DNA of 10,068 nucleotides from the NCBI GenBank assembly GCA_041743835.1, contig JBGTLW010000143.1, forward strand, positions 1 to 10,068. The letters are read 5' to 3'. The notes under the pieces were generated by a model, which did no database searches, was not told the DNA's origin, and saw only the letters and a list, made by a program, of their open reading frames with translations. Positions 1-6,332 of the stretch are shown in pieces. The DNA is from JBGTLW01 sp041743835. Lineage in GTDB: Bacteria; Planctomycetota; Phycisphaerae; Phycisphaerales; Phycisphaeraceae. Each line of letters starts with the position of its first letter. Position 1 is the stretch's first letter. Made by a program: the position numbers and the translations under genes.

Positions 1-1
1 G

Positions 2-343
2 TTCTGGACGCTGGGGCTCGGGGTGCTGCTCGCTGAACGCCTCGGCCGCGCCAGCCCGGCCGCGAGCATCCCCACGGACACCCCCTTCCGTGCATGGGCC
101 ATCCCCGCGGGCTTGTGGCTGCTCTACCTCCTGCTCGCCACACTCGTCGCACGGAGCAAGGCCGCGCCCGCCGAGCGCTCGGCCGGGCTCCACCTACTGA
201 TGTACGGCTTCCTCATCGCGTTTGGAAGCGGGTGGCTCGTGGGCCTGCAACGCGGAGGCCCGGCCCTCCTTATCGCGGCCCTGCTGGTCCCGCTGCTGGT
301 GCTCGCCGCCGGGTCAATGACAAGCCGGGCCCAGACGGATTGA
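2..343 (+). CDS. C-terminal part of an integral membrane protein (5' end outside window)
   Basis: The frame is open from base 2 to the TGA at 341-343, so this is the tail of a gene that starts before the window. The visible 113 residues hold three hydrophobic stretches typical of membrane helices: one around AWAIPAGLWLLYLLLATLVA, one around LHLLMYGFLIAFGSGWLVGL and one around ALLIAALLVPLLVLAAG. They are separated by short Arg/Lys-containing or Gly-rich loops. The chain ends in a short polar tail (SMTSRAQTD). A GTG at 23 could be an internal start, but the reading frame continues upstream in the same hydrophobic style, so a longer protein is more likely. I do not recognise the family. It is co-directional with the dioxygenase gene but 161 bases away, so a shared transcript is uncertain. 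Confidence 0.6.
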   Translation, partial: FWTLGLGVLLAERLGRASPAASIPTDTPFRAWAIPAGLWLLYLLLATLVARSKAAPAERSAGLHLLMYGFLIAFGSGWLVGLQRGGPALLIAALLVPLLVLAAGSMTSRAQTD

Positions 344-504
344 TGCCCCCGGAAAAATCCTTGTAGCGAATAAAGAGCATGGTTCGGGCATCTGAAGGAT
401 AGACGCGCGAATACTGGACAAATAATCACGAATCCCGGGTATGGCCAGCCTTGCCTGACGGGGCGATACTTGTGGGCTTACAGTTTTTAATCAGGAGCCC
501 GCCC
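344..504 (+). other. Intergenic region upstream of the dioxygenase gene
   Basis: This 161-base stretch has no convincing ORF and is visibly richer in A/T than the flanking genes, for example around 349-376 and 411-431. It presumably carries the dioxygenase promoter. I could not find a -35/-10 pair with good spacing, nor a hairpin followed by a T-run to end the membrane-protein transcript. It does not contain the 24-base palindrome seen before araB, so there is no visible shared operator. Confidence 0.45.
493..497 (+). promoter_or_regulatory. Ribosome binding site of the dioxygenase gene
   Basis: AGGAG lies 7 bases before the ATG at 505. It decides the start: the in-frame upstream ATG at 451 has no such site, and its extra 18 residues do not look like part of the PhyH domain. 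Confidence 0.75.
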
Positions 505-1692
505 ATGTCCGTGATTGCGTCTGGTGTCGCGTCCGCCGCCCCCCGTGTAGCTGATCGTGTGGCGGTGACGGTGGACCAGTACCGCCGGTTCCGCCGGGAT
601 GGTTTTGTGGTCGTGCCGCAAGTGGTGAGTGCCCGGGAGATCGCCGAGCTGCGGCAGCACACCGAGGACCTGATGCAGGGCAAGCTGCCCGAGCAGCGGG
701 ATGTGCCGATACACGACGGGAAGTCGGGCAACAGCGAGGACAGCAAGCGGGCCGGGCAGGAAGTCGATCTGAAAACGGTGCGTCACCTGGTGCGCCCGCC
801 GGACCACCTCTCGCCCGACGAGAAGGCGCAGTTCTTCCTGCGGATCCACATGCTGCACCGTCAGCTCGAGTTGCACGAGCGTTACATGCTGCACCCCGGC
901 GTGCTGGATGTGCTTGAGATCCTGATCGGGCCGGATGTGCTGGCGATGCAGACGATGCTCTTCCTCAAGCCCCCCGGCAAGCCGGGCCAGGGCTGGCACC
1001 AGGACAGCTACTACATCCCCACCGCGCCGGACACGCTGTGCGGCGCGTGGATCGCCATTGATGATTGCGATGAACGCAACGGCGCGATGTGGTTCGCCAA
1101 GGGCAGCGGCGTCGAGCCGATCTACCCGCCATGCCCCGAGGTGTCCTATGGCTTCGGCGACAAGGGGCTCGATGACATCACCTATGTCACGGGCGTGTCC
1201 GACCCGGTCGATGAGCAGAACATGCTCACCCGAGTTGCCGACCGCTACGACCAGGTGCTGGTCAGCGCAAAGGCGGGCGATGTGGTGTTCTTCAACGGCC
1301 ACGTGCTGCACCGCAGCAAAGCCAACTGGACCACCGATCGCTACCGCCGATCGTTCGTCAGCCACTACTGCAACGCCCGGAGCTTCACGCAGTGGGGCGC
1401 GGATGACCAGCCCCAGACCGCCGCGGCCGTGCCCATCCGCGATGAGGCCACGGGCATGACCAACGGCAGCCACATCCTCGCACGGGGCGACACGCACCTG
1501 CCGTTTGCCCTGCCCCGGTTCGGCACGCCCTGTGCCGCGACGCTGGACCCCGATGAGCGCGCCCGCCAGAGCAGGTACATCGCCGCGGTCATGGCCCACA
1601 ACGACCAAGGCCTGCTCGGCTGCGGCATCCGCGACCCCCGCGCCCTGCTCAAAGAAGAACACGACCACGACGCAAAGGACAGCACCTACTGA
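505..1692 (+). CDS. Phytanoyl-CoA dioxygenase (PhyH) family protein
   Basis: Predicted cytoplasmic non-haem Fe(II)/2-oxoglutarate-dependent oxygenase of 395 residues. No signal peptide or membrane segment is seen. The iron-binding facial triad is visible: H165 and D167 in GWHQDSYYI, and a distal His at H269 in GHVLHRSKAN. Arginines at 281-282 (DRYRRSFVSHY) are candidates for holding 2-oxoglutarate. The N-terminal part has the usual PhyH opening, a helix then RRDGFVVVPQVVS at about 30-42. The family hydroxylates or oxidatively demethylates many small molecules, so the substrate cannot be read from sequence, and true phytanoyl-CoA activity should not be assumed. The last 55 residues (about 341-395, including RDPRALLKEEHDHD) are encoded again as an orphan fragment at 6089-6261. 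The stop overlaps tail-to-tail with the convergent gene ending at 1686, and no terminator separates the two. Confidence 0.88.
   Translation: MSVIASGVASAAPRVADRVAVTVDQYRRFRRDGFVVVPQVVSAREIAELRQHTEDLMQGKLPEQRDVPIHDGKSGNSEDSKRAGQEVDLKTVRHLVRPPDHLSPDEKAQFFLRIHMLHRQLELHERYMLHPGVLDVLEILIGPDVLAMQTMLFLKPPGKPGQGWHQDSYYIPTAPDTLCGAWIAIDDCDERNGAMWFAKGSGVEPIYPPCPEVSYGFGDKGLDDITYVTGVSDPVDEQNMLTRVADRYDQVLVSAKAGDVVFFNGHVLHRSKANWTTDRYRRSFVSHYCNARSFTQWGADDQPQTAAAVPIRDEATGMTNGSHILARGDTHLPFALPRFGTPCAATLDPDERARQSRYIAAVMAHNDQGLLGCGIRDPRALLKEEHDHDAKDSTY
1523..1673 (+). repeat. Direct repeat, copy 1 (3' end of intact dioxygenase gene)
   Basis: This 151-base stretch matches 6089-6239 in the same orientation with 5 mismatches counted by eye. 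It is the coding sequence for dioxygenase residues from about 340 onward. Four of the five differences fall at third codon positions and are silent. The fifth changes His365 (CAC) to Asp (GAC). The two copies flank the protease gene pair. Confidence 0.93.
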
Positions 1693-3140
1693 TCATCCGA
1701 GTAGCGCGGGGTCACCTTTACAAAGGCCTGAAACGTCTGAGCTTCTCCCCCGTCGAGTTGGACGCGGTAGCTGATCGGATAGATGCCCGGGTCGTGGTCG
1801 GCGGGGATTTCCCAGACCACGCGCCCGGCCTCGGCATCCACCGCGGTGCCGGGCGGCGCATCGATAATCTGCACTTCCCCGGCATTCGCGGGCAGGGCCG
1901 CGGTCCAGCGCCCGCCGCGGAAGACCGTGCGGGCCTCGATCAGTGGGGCCCTCGGACGCGGGTTGATGCCCAGCGCGAAGAGGGACATGACATGCCGCTT
2001 GGGGTTGATGATCGCGAGCCGATCCACGGCCGCGACGGCCAGCACGGCGCGATCGTTGGACAGGTGGGTTTGCTCGGATTGATTCGTGGTGATGTCAATC
2101 AGCGGCCGCTCATAGTCGAACTCGTTGATCGGCTCATCCTGCCCAGACCAGAACACGCGGACGCGGTTCGGCGCTTCGCGGGACGTTTTCTGGTACGACT
2201 TGATGGCGATCAGGTAAGCGCCATCGTCGATCACCGGGAAGCACTCATTGCCAAAGCCCTCGCCGGTGACTTCCTTGGGGTCGTAGCTGATCGGCCTTCC
2301 GCGGCGGGTCGGCGGGTGGAAGGCATTCGAGAGTCCCAGCCGCGGCCGATAGGCAAACGCTTCGCCCCGGGCCTGTTGTTGCAATTGGCCGTCCTCAAAC
2401 CAGAGGTGGGTGTGTCGCTGCGGCAGGTAGCCGCTTATCATGTACACCGCGATACTGGACAACTCGGCGTCGGTCCGAAGCTCCAGCACTACGCGATCGG
2501 TATCAAGAACATCCAACTGCCGCGGCTCGGAGATCAGCCGGGCCTGGTTCAGGTCAAACAACCCGGCGCGGCAGGGCTGGGTGCCCCCGATATCCGTCCA
2601 CCAGCGAGCGAAGGCCACGTCGCTGCGCCCGGACGCCACGGTCAAGTGCGTCAGCGTGCCCCCCACATCAAACCGCTGGGTCTCGATCTTCTCAAGCTTC
2701 GTCAGGTCCCACGTCTCAAGCACCCTCGCCTCGGGCGAGGCGACGAAGAGCCGATCGCCCCCGCAGCCGTACACCGCGTCGGCCTCGGCCAGCGGGATGG
2801 TGAGCACCCGCCGCCCGTCATGCATACTCAACAGATCGATCCGCTTGAGCTCGCGGTACTTGATCGCGACGTAAAGCCCATCAAACGCGGGCAAGGCTTC
2901 GTTCGGCTCGGCGGGCAGCGGGAACTCAAGGCCACCGTCCACCACGGGCGTCGGCTCGCGGATCGCCGCGGTGATCACCTGATGCCGCTTCGCCGCATCG
3001 CGCTGGATCAGTCGCTTGAGCAGTGTGGGGGTCATCCGTTCATTCCCGGACGGCGCCATCTCCGCCGCTGCGCCCTCCGCACACCACGCCGCGCAAAACC
3101 CCATCAGCAAAATCCCGGCCCACCGAGACGAACTGATCAT
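1686..3140 (-). CDS. Secreted propeller-like/Ig-like protein, paralogue of the protease C-terminal module
   Basis: A 484-residue exported protein of unknown function. Residues 1-26 look like a Sec signal peptide (ISSSRW, then the hydrophobic ILLMGFCAAW, then AEGAAA). The Cys residues do not sit in a clear lipobox. Residues about 50-390 align by eye with residues about 480-812 of the protein encoded just upstream. Shared blocks include RIDL...HDGRRVL.IPL (100-116), AVxGxGGDxLF (122-132), ARVxExWDL (138-146) and a late DRLAII strand (373-378). The repeating strand-like pattern suggests a beta-propeller. Residues about 410-478 resemble the cadherin/dystroglycan-type Ig domain, with IIDAPPGTAVDAEAGRVVWE. 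No protease motif is present. Its ATG overlaps the TGA of the upstream gene, with GAGGG 7 bases before it, so translation is probably coupled. Its last few codons and TAG stop lie in or beside the dioxygenase 3' end. Confidence 0.78.
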   Translation of the reverse strand: MISSSRWAGILLMGFCAAWCAEGAAAEMAPSGNERMTPTLLKRLIQRDAAKRHQVITAAIREPTPVVDGGLEFPLPAEPNEALPAFDGLYVAIKYRELKRIDLLSMHDGRRVLTIPLAEADAVYGCGGDRLFVASPEARVLETWDLTKLEKIETQRFDVGGTLTHLTVASGRSDVAFARWWTDIGGTQPCRAGLFDLNQARLISEPRQLDVLDTDRVVLELRTDAELSSIAVYMISGYLPQRHTHLWFEDGQLQQQARGEAFAYRPRLGLSNAFHPPTRRGRPISYDPKEVTGEGFGNECFPVIDDGAYLIAIKSYQKTSREAPNRVRVFWSGQDEPINEFDYERPLIDITTNQSEQTHLSNDRAVLAVAAVDRLAIINPKRHVMSLFALGINPRPRAPLIEARTVFRGGRWTAALPANAGEVQIIDAPPGTAVDAEAGRVVWEIPADHDPGIYPISYRVQLDGGEAQTFQAFVKVTPRYSDDQ

Positions 3141-5842
3141 TTCGAGACCCTCACATATTCGCGTTCATAAGCGGCGCTGCCGTCCGCCTTGGTGACCAGC
3201 AACAGCACTTCCTTGACGCCCGGCTCGGCGTTGGCGGGGACCGACCAGCGTAGCGTGCGCGCCGCGGTGTCGAGCGTCAGTCCCGGCGGGCCGTCGATCA
3301 ATGCCAGTTCATCCGCTTCACCGAAGCGGACCTTCCGCGACCAGTCGGCCCCGGGCTTGGCGTCGGCGACATCCGACGCGGTCGGGGCCGCGTCTTCGGG
3401 CAGGCCCAACGGCAGCAGCACCAGCGTGCGGTTCTCGGGGTGGATCAACGCCAGGCGGTTGACCCGCGCGAAGGCGAGGATCGATCGGTCGATCGTCATG
3501 CCGTCGCCCGACCAGTTGTTTTCCTCGAGCTTGAAGGGCAAGGGGAACTCGCGGGCGGCACTGTTGCTGCGGGTGACGATGATCTGCACGGTCTGGGGGT
3601 CTTCACGCTTCTCCCCGTCCACCAGCTTCAGGTGAAAGTCTTCGGTGTCCAGCACGGGGAAGAGCTTGCCGCGGTTGCGCGGGGGATCGACGTCGGCACC
3701 CTCGAAGTCCATGACCCAGCCGGAAGAGGTAAAGAGCATGGTGTCCCAAGACATCCCGAGCGTGCCGCGGGAGTCGTGGCCGTAAGCCTCATCCAGGCTC
3801 CCACGGCCGATCGACAGCTTCGAGACACCTTGGGGCGAGCGTGAGCTGGACCAGGCCGCGGCATAGGTCAGGTCGTGATTGGCCCGCACGTGGACCCGGT
3901 CGCGATAGGACGAGCCGATCCGCAGGGCCTGCGGCTCGGTCACCAGTTGTAACTCCTCGGTATCTAGCAAGGCGAACCAGCGTCGGCCCAGCGCGTCGGT
4001 CGAGGCGGCGCTGCTGATGATAGCCCGGTACGGGTTCTCCAAGCCAAAGACCATGTGTGTGACCACGCCGTCGAGCGTCAGCCGCTCCGCCCCCGACATC
4101 TTCAACTCGTTGAGGTCCCAGCGCTCAATCACCCTGGCCTTTTGGTAATAGATGAATAGCGTATCGCCGCCCGCGCCGAACACTGCGCCCGGCTCCTTGA
4201 GCGGAATCTGCAGCACCCGCCGACCATCGTGCAGATTGAACAGGTCGATGCGGTTGGGTTCCTCGAAGCGCACCGCTAGGTACAACCCGCTGTAGCAGGG
4301 TACGACCTCAACCGGCCGACCGTCGAGCGCCTGTGATAAGCCCGCCTCGCGGACCGGGGTGGGCTTCTGTATCGCGGCCTCGATGCGCTGGTAGCGGGCG
4401 GCTTTCTGGTTTTCCAACGGCGGATGGGTCGGAGAGGCCTGCACCACCGGAGCGGAAACGGGCGAGGCGGAAGCAGGACGCGGGGTGGGGGCCGTGGCCG
4501 GAGCGGTCACCTTGGGGGTCGGTTCCGTCGGCCGGGCCGTGGAAGCCTCGGCCGACATCAGCGCCTCGCCTTGCAGCGCGACGAAGGTCGCCATGTCTTC
4601 GAGAGTGAAAGTCGGCAACTGGCGCAGGTGGCGGGCCTGCTCACGGTTGATCGCGTTCTTGGCCTGCTGGATGATGCGCAGCCGTTGGGCCCGGCGGTCG
4701 GGCTGATCGTGCAGGTCGATCGCCCACGAAGCCAAGTACGCGGCCTGAGGCCAGATGCCGCGGTTCGCGTAATTGACCGCCATGTTCTCGGCACAGCCAG
4801 CCCGCTCCTGCTCGGTGTTCTCCGCTAGAGTCAGGCCCTGCTCCCATAGCTGCATCGCTTGCTCCGGGTCGTTCTGCTCCAGTGCGTACAGTCCCAGGAG
4901 CTTGCAGGGCGGGCCGAAATCCGGGTCGATCTGCCTCGACCGCCGCAGGTACGCGACACCCACATCCTTGACCCCGCCGTTCCAGAAGCTGACCCCGGTG
5001 TGGTAGTAGTGGCGCGGGTTGGTCGGGTCGGCCATCACCGCCAGCCGGTAGCCTGTCGCCGCCATCGTCATCAAAAACGCAGCACGCTGCGGGTCCGGCG
5101 TGCGTTTCGCGGCCTCGAAGAAGCGGGTCGCGGCCTGGGTATACTCGGCTGCGGCCTCGGGGTCGCCCGGCCTCTCGCTCGCCGGCTTGAACGCCTTCTT
5201 TTCGTAGGCCGCGACCGGAATGGCAAAGCCGATGCCCTCCGCCTGATCTAGTTTGAAAGTAACCACACCCAGCACAGCACCAGTACGGCTGACCAACGGC
5301 CCGCCTGAGTTGCCGGGGTTGATCGCCGCGTTGGTCTGGATATAGTCCAGCCCCTCGATCGTCCGCGCCGCAGCGCTGATCAGGCCATCGGAGATCGAGT
5401 TGTCCAAGGCCCCCTCGGCCCCGCCAGGGTTACCAATCACGTAGCAGGTCTCGCCGGTCCGCGCCGCGCGTTGCGGCGCCAAGGTGGCCGGCACGAATCG
5501 CTCCCCAGGCGCTTTGATTTTAAGCAGCGCCAGGTCGTACTCGGGGTGTACCCCGACCAGTTCAACCTCCTCAAAGGTAGCCGTTTCGAGTTTGCCGCCG
5601 CGAACCACACGGGCCGTGACCGACAGGTCCAGCGCCACAGCTACGACGTGGTAGTTGGTCAGGATCAGACCATCCGGGTCGATCACGATACCCGTGCCGT
5701 GACTCTCCAGATCATCGATGCGGACCACACTGCGCGAGACCCGCTCAAAAACCGCCTCGGCTGTCTGGGCAGTCGCCCCAGTCGGCAGCATCGTCAACCA
5801 CGACGCGATCACCAGCCCGATTGCCGCACCTGCTCGTAACAT
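3137..5842 (-). CDS. Secreted HtrA/trypsin-like serine protease with TPR-like region and C-terminal propeller/Ig-like module
   Basis: A 901-residue exported protein. Residues 1-25 form a Sec signal peptide ending near TGATA. Residues about 28-215 are a DegP/HtrA-like protease domain with a complete triad: H65 in LTNYHVV, D103 in YDLALLKI and S179 in NPGNSGGPLV. Residues about 226-400 are alpha-helical and TPR-like (for example MADPTNPRHYYHTGVSFWNG and LLGLYALEQNDPEQAMQLWE), where HtrA proteins usually carry PDZ domains. Residues about 431-475 are a Pro/Thr/Ala-rich linker. Residues about 480-812 are a strand-rich, probably propeller-like module. Residues about 833-900 resemble a dystroglycan/cadherin-like Ig domain (LIDGPPGLTLDTAARTLRW). 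The start at 5842 is chosen because the signal peptide begins there and GAGGG lies 7 bases upstream. The frame stays open to 6061, but that extension does not look like protein. The likely role is envelope protein quality control or regulated cleavage, which is an inference. Confidence 0.85.
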   Translation of the reverse strand: MLRAGAAIGLVIASWLTMLPTGATAQTAEAVFERVSRSVVRIDDLESHGTGIVIDPDGLILTNYHVVAVALDLSVTARVVRGGKLETATFEEVELVGVHPEYDLALLKIKAPGERFVPATLAPQRAARTGETCYVIGNPGGAEGALDNSISDGLISAAARTIEGLDYIQTNAAINPGNSGGPLVSRTGAVLGVVTFKLDQAEGIGFAIPVAAYEKKAFKPASERPGDPEAAAEYTQAATRFFEAAKRTPDPQRAAFLMTMAATGYRLAVMADPTNPRHYYHTGVSFWNGGVKDVGVAYLRRSRQIDPDFGPPCKLLGLYALEQNDPEQAMQLWEQGLTLAENTEQERAGCAENMAVNYANRGIWPQAAYLASWAIDLHDQPDRRAQRLRIIQQAKNAINREQARHLRQLPTFTLEDMATFVALQGEALMSAEASTARPTEPTPKVTAPATAPTPRPASASPVSAPVVQASPTHPPLENQKAARYQRIEAAIQKPTPVREAGLSQALDGRPVEVVPCYSGLYLAVRFEEPNRIDLFNLHDGRRVLQIPLKEPGAVFGAGGDTLFIYYQKARVIERWDLNELKMSGAERLTLDGVVTHMVFGLENPYRAIISSAASTDALGRRWFALLDTEELQLVTEPQALRIGSSYRDRVHVRANHDLTYAAAWSSSRSPQGVSKLSIGRGSLDEAYGHDSRGTLGMSWDTMLFTSSGWVMDFEGADVDPPRNRGKLFPVLDTEDFHLKLVDGEKREDPQTVQIIVTRSNSAAREFPLPFKLEENNWSGDGMTIDRSILAFARVNRLALIHPENRTLVLLPLGLPEDAAPTASDVADAKPGADWSRKVRFGEADELALIDGPPGLTLDTAARTLRWSVPANAEPGVKEVLLLVTKADGSAAYEREYVRVSK
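3148..3152 (-). promoter_or_regulatory. Ribosome binding site of the second gene of the protease pair
   Basis: GAGGG on the - strand lies 7 bases before the ATG at 3140, inside the last codons of the protease gene. The same motif at the same spacing precedes the protease gene, so the second gene can recruit ribosomes itself as well as by ATGA coupling. Confidence 0.65.
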
Positions 5843-6088
5843 GAGATTGCCCTCGAAACTGACCAGATATCTGAAAGTCACAGACCTTGCACATGATAAC
5901 AGATGCCCGGACCGGCCACGGAGATAAACCGGCCTGCCGCCAGGGTGAAGACATTCACCGCCCTTGTTTCTTCGGCCGCGGTGGGCTTGGCCGTTTCTTA
6001 GTGAGTCGACCGGACCGGGTGGCCACACGACAGTTAACCGCTGATTTGGGAGTGGCGACAAGGATGTCCCTGCCCTTGGCGGTGTGTT
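5843..6088. other. Gap between the divergent protease gene and the dioxygenase fragment
   Basis: This 246-base stretch must hold the promoter of the protease pair on the - strand. Visible structures are a perfect 10-base palindrome CAGATATCTG at 5864-5873, about 20 bases from the protease start codon, and a perfect small inverted repeat GGTGAA / TTCACC with a 4-base loop at 5944-5959. Either could be a regulatory site; neither has a clear terminator-type T-run. No well-spaced -35/-10 pair was identified. The + frame that runs through it into the dioxygenase fragment shows no resemblance to the PhyH domain. Confidence 0.4.
5850..5854 (-). promoter_or_regulatory. Ribosome binding site fixing the protease start
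   Basis: GAGGG on the - strand lies 7 bases before the ATG at 5842. Together with the signal peptide that follows, it fixes the start there and not at the upstream in-frame codon at 6061. Confidence 0.7.
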
Positions 6089-6239
6089 GCACGCCCTGTG
6101 CCGCGACGCTGGACCCCGATGAGCGCGCCCGCCAGAGCAGGTACATCGCCGCGGTCATGGCCGACAACGACCAAGGCCTCCTCGGCTGCGGCATCCGCGA
6201 CCCGCGGGCCCTGCTCAAAGAGGAACACGACCACGACGC
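6089..6239 (+). repeat. Direct repeat, copy 2 (in the dioxygenase remnant)
   Basis: This matches 1523-1673 at 146 of 151 bases in the same orientation. The sequences diverge beyond 6239 but stay in frame to a shared TGATC at the stop. The two copies bracket about 4.4 kb that contains only the protease pair and its promoter region. Confidence 0.93.
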
Positions 6240-6261
6240 GGGCAGCAGCGCGCCGTACTGA
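6089..6261 (+). pseudogene. 3' remnant of a second PhyH-family dioxygenase gene
   Basis: The translation in frame is TPCAATLDPDERARQSRYIA followed by AVMADNDQGLLGCGIRDPRA, LLKEEHDHDAGSSAPY and TGA at 6259-6261. It equals the last 55 or so residues of the intact dioxygenase ending at 1692, apart from one His-to-Asp change and the last few residues (AGSSAPY in place of AKDSTY, one codon longer). The iron-binding residues and all of the catalytic domain are absent. Homology starts abruptly at 6089; the upstream frame is unrelated except for a weak CCCTGCCC match. No plausible ribosome site leads into it: the ATG at 6064 has AAGG directly against it. The mostly silent differences suggest it was once part of a working paralogue. 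Confidence 0.85.
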
Positions 6262-6288
6262 TCCGCACCGGGCTTTTTCACACGGGAC

Positions 6289-6312
6289 TTGCAACAGCTT
6301 ATGCTGTGGCAA
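6289..6312 (+). promoter_or_regulatory. Near-perfect 24-base palindrome, candidate operator of the ara operon
   Basis: The left arm TTGCAACAGC and right arm GCTGTGGCAA are separated by TTAT. Nine of ten arm positions pair. The site ends 20 bases before the araB start codon. Its size, TTGCAA-type ends and position suit the operator of a dimeric repressor, such as a LacI- or GntR-type sugar regulator. A possible -10 box TATGCT (6300-6305) lies inside it, with a weak -35-like TTTCAC at 6276-6281 (18-base spacing), so binding would block initiation. It lacks a following T-run, which argues against a terminator. No regulator gene is in the window. Confidence 0.6.
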
Positions 6313-6318
6313 AACCGC

Positions 6319-6323
6319 GAGGA
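6319..6323 (+). promoter_or_regulatory. Ribosome binding site of araB
   Basis: GAGGA lies 9 bases before the ATG at 6333. It favours that start over the in-frame GTG at 6306, which sits inside the palindrome and has no upstream Shine-Dalgarno-like sequence. Confidence 0.7.
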
Positions 6324-6332
6324 TCAAGCCCG

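Noticed and set aside
487..1668. Long open frame on the - strand opposite the dioxygenase gene
   Set aside because: GC-rich shadow of a gene with clear catalytic motifs; low-complexity composition and no recognisable domain.
412..2460. Shared ATACTGGACAA at about 413 and 2452
   Set aside because: Only 11 bases, with unrelated flanks and one copy inside a gene; most likely chance.
2727..2742. Perfect hairpin CGCCTCG / CGAGGCG in the partner gene
   Set aside because: Lies inside coding sequence with no T-run; expected by chance in GC-rich DNA.
1758..3170. 470-codon open frame on the + strand opposite the partner gene
   Set aside because: The - strand frame has a signal peptide, a good ribosome site and clear similarity to its neighbour; the + frame is rich in Arg/Gly/Pro/His with no domain signal.
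3313..3329. Perfect hairpin CCGCTTC / GAAGCGG in the protease gene
   Set aside because: Within the coding region for the Ig-like end; no sign of a terminator or regulatory role.
5843..6061. N-terminal extension of the protease to 974 residues
   Set aside because: The extension is Arg/Gly-rich and precedes a proper signal peptide that has its own ribosome site; a signal peptide should be at the N terminus.
1523..6239. The direct repeats as insertion-sequence ends or phage attachment sites
   Set aside because: They are coding sequence of the dioxygenase; there are no terminal inverted repeats, transposase or integrase gene in between, so a named mobile element is not supported.
5887..6261. 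A 124-residue protein ending in the dioxygenase tail
   Set aside because: It would need a TTG start with no ribosome site, its first 67 residues resemble no PhyH sequence, and it overlaps the promoter region of the divergent protease gene. Treated as a remnant.
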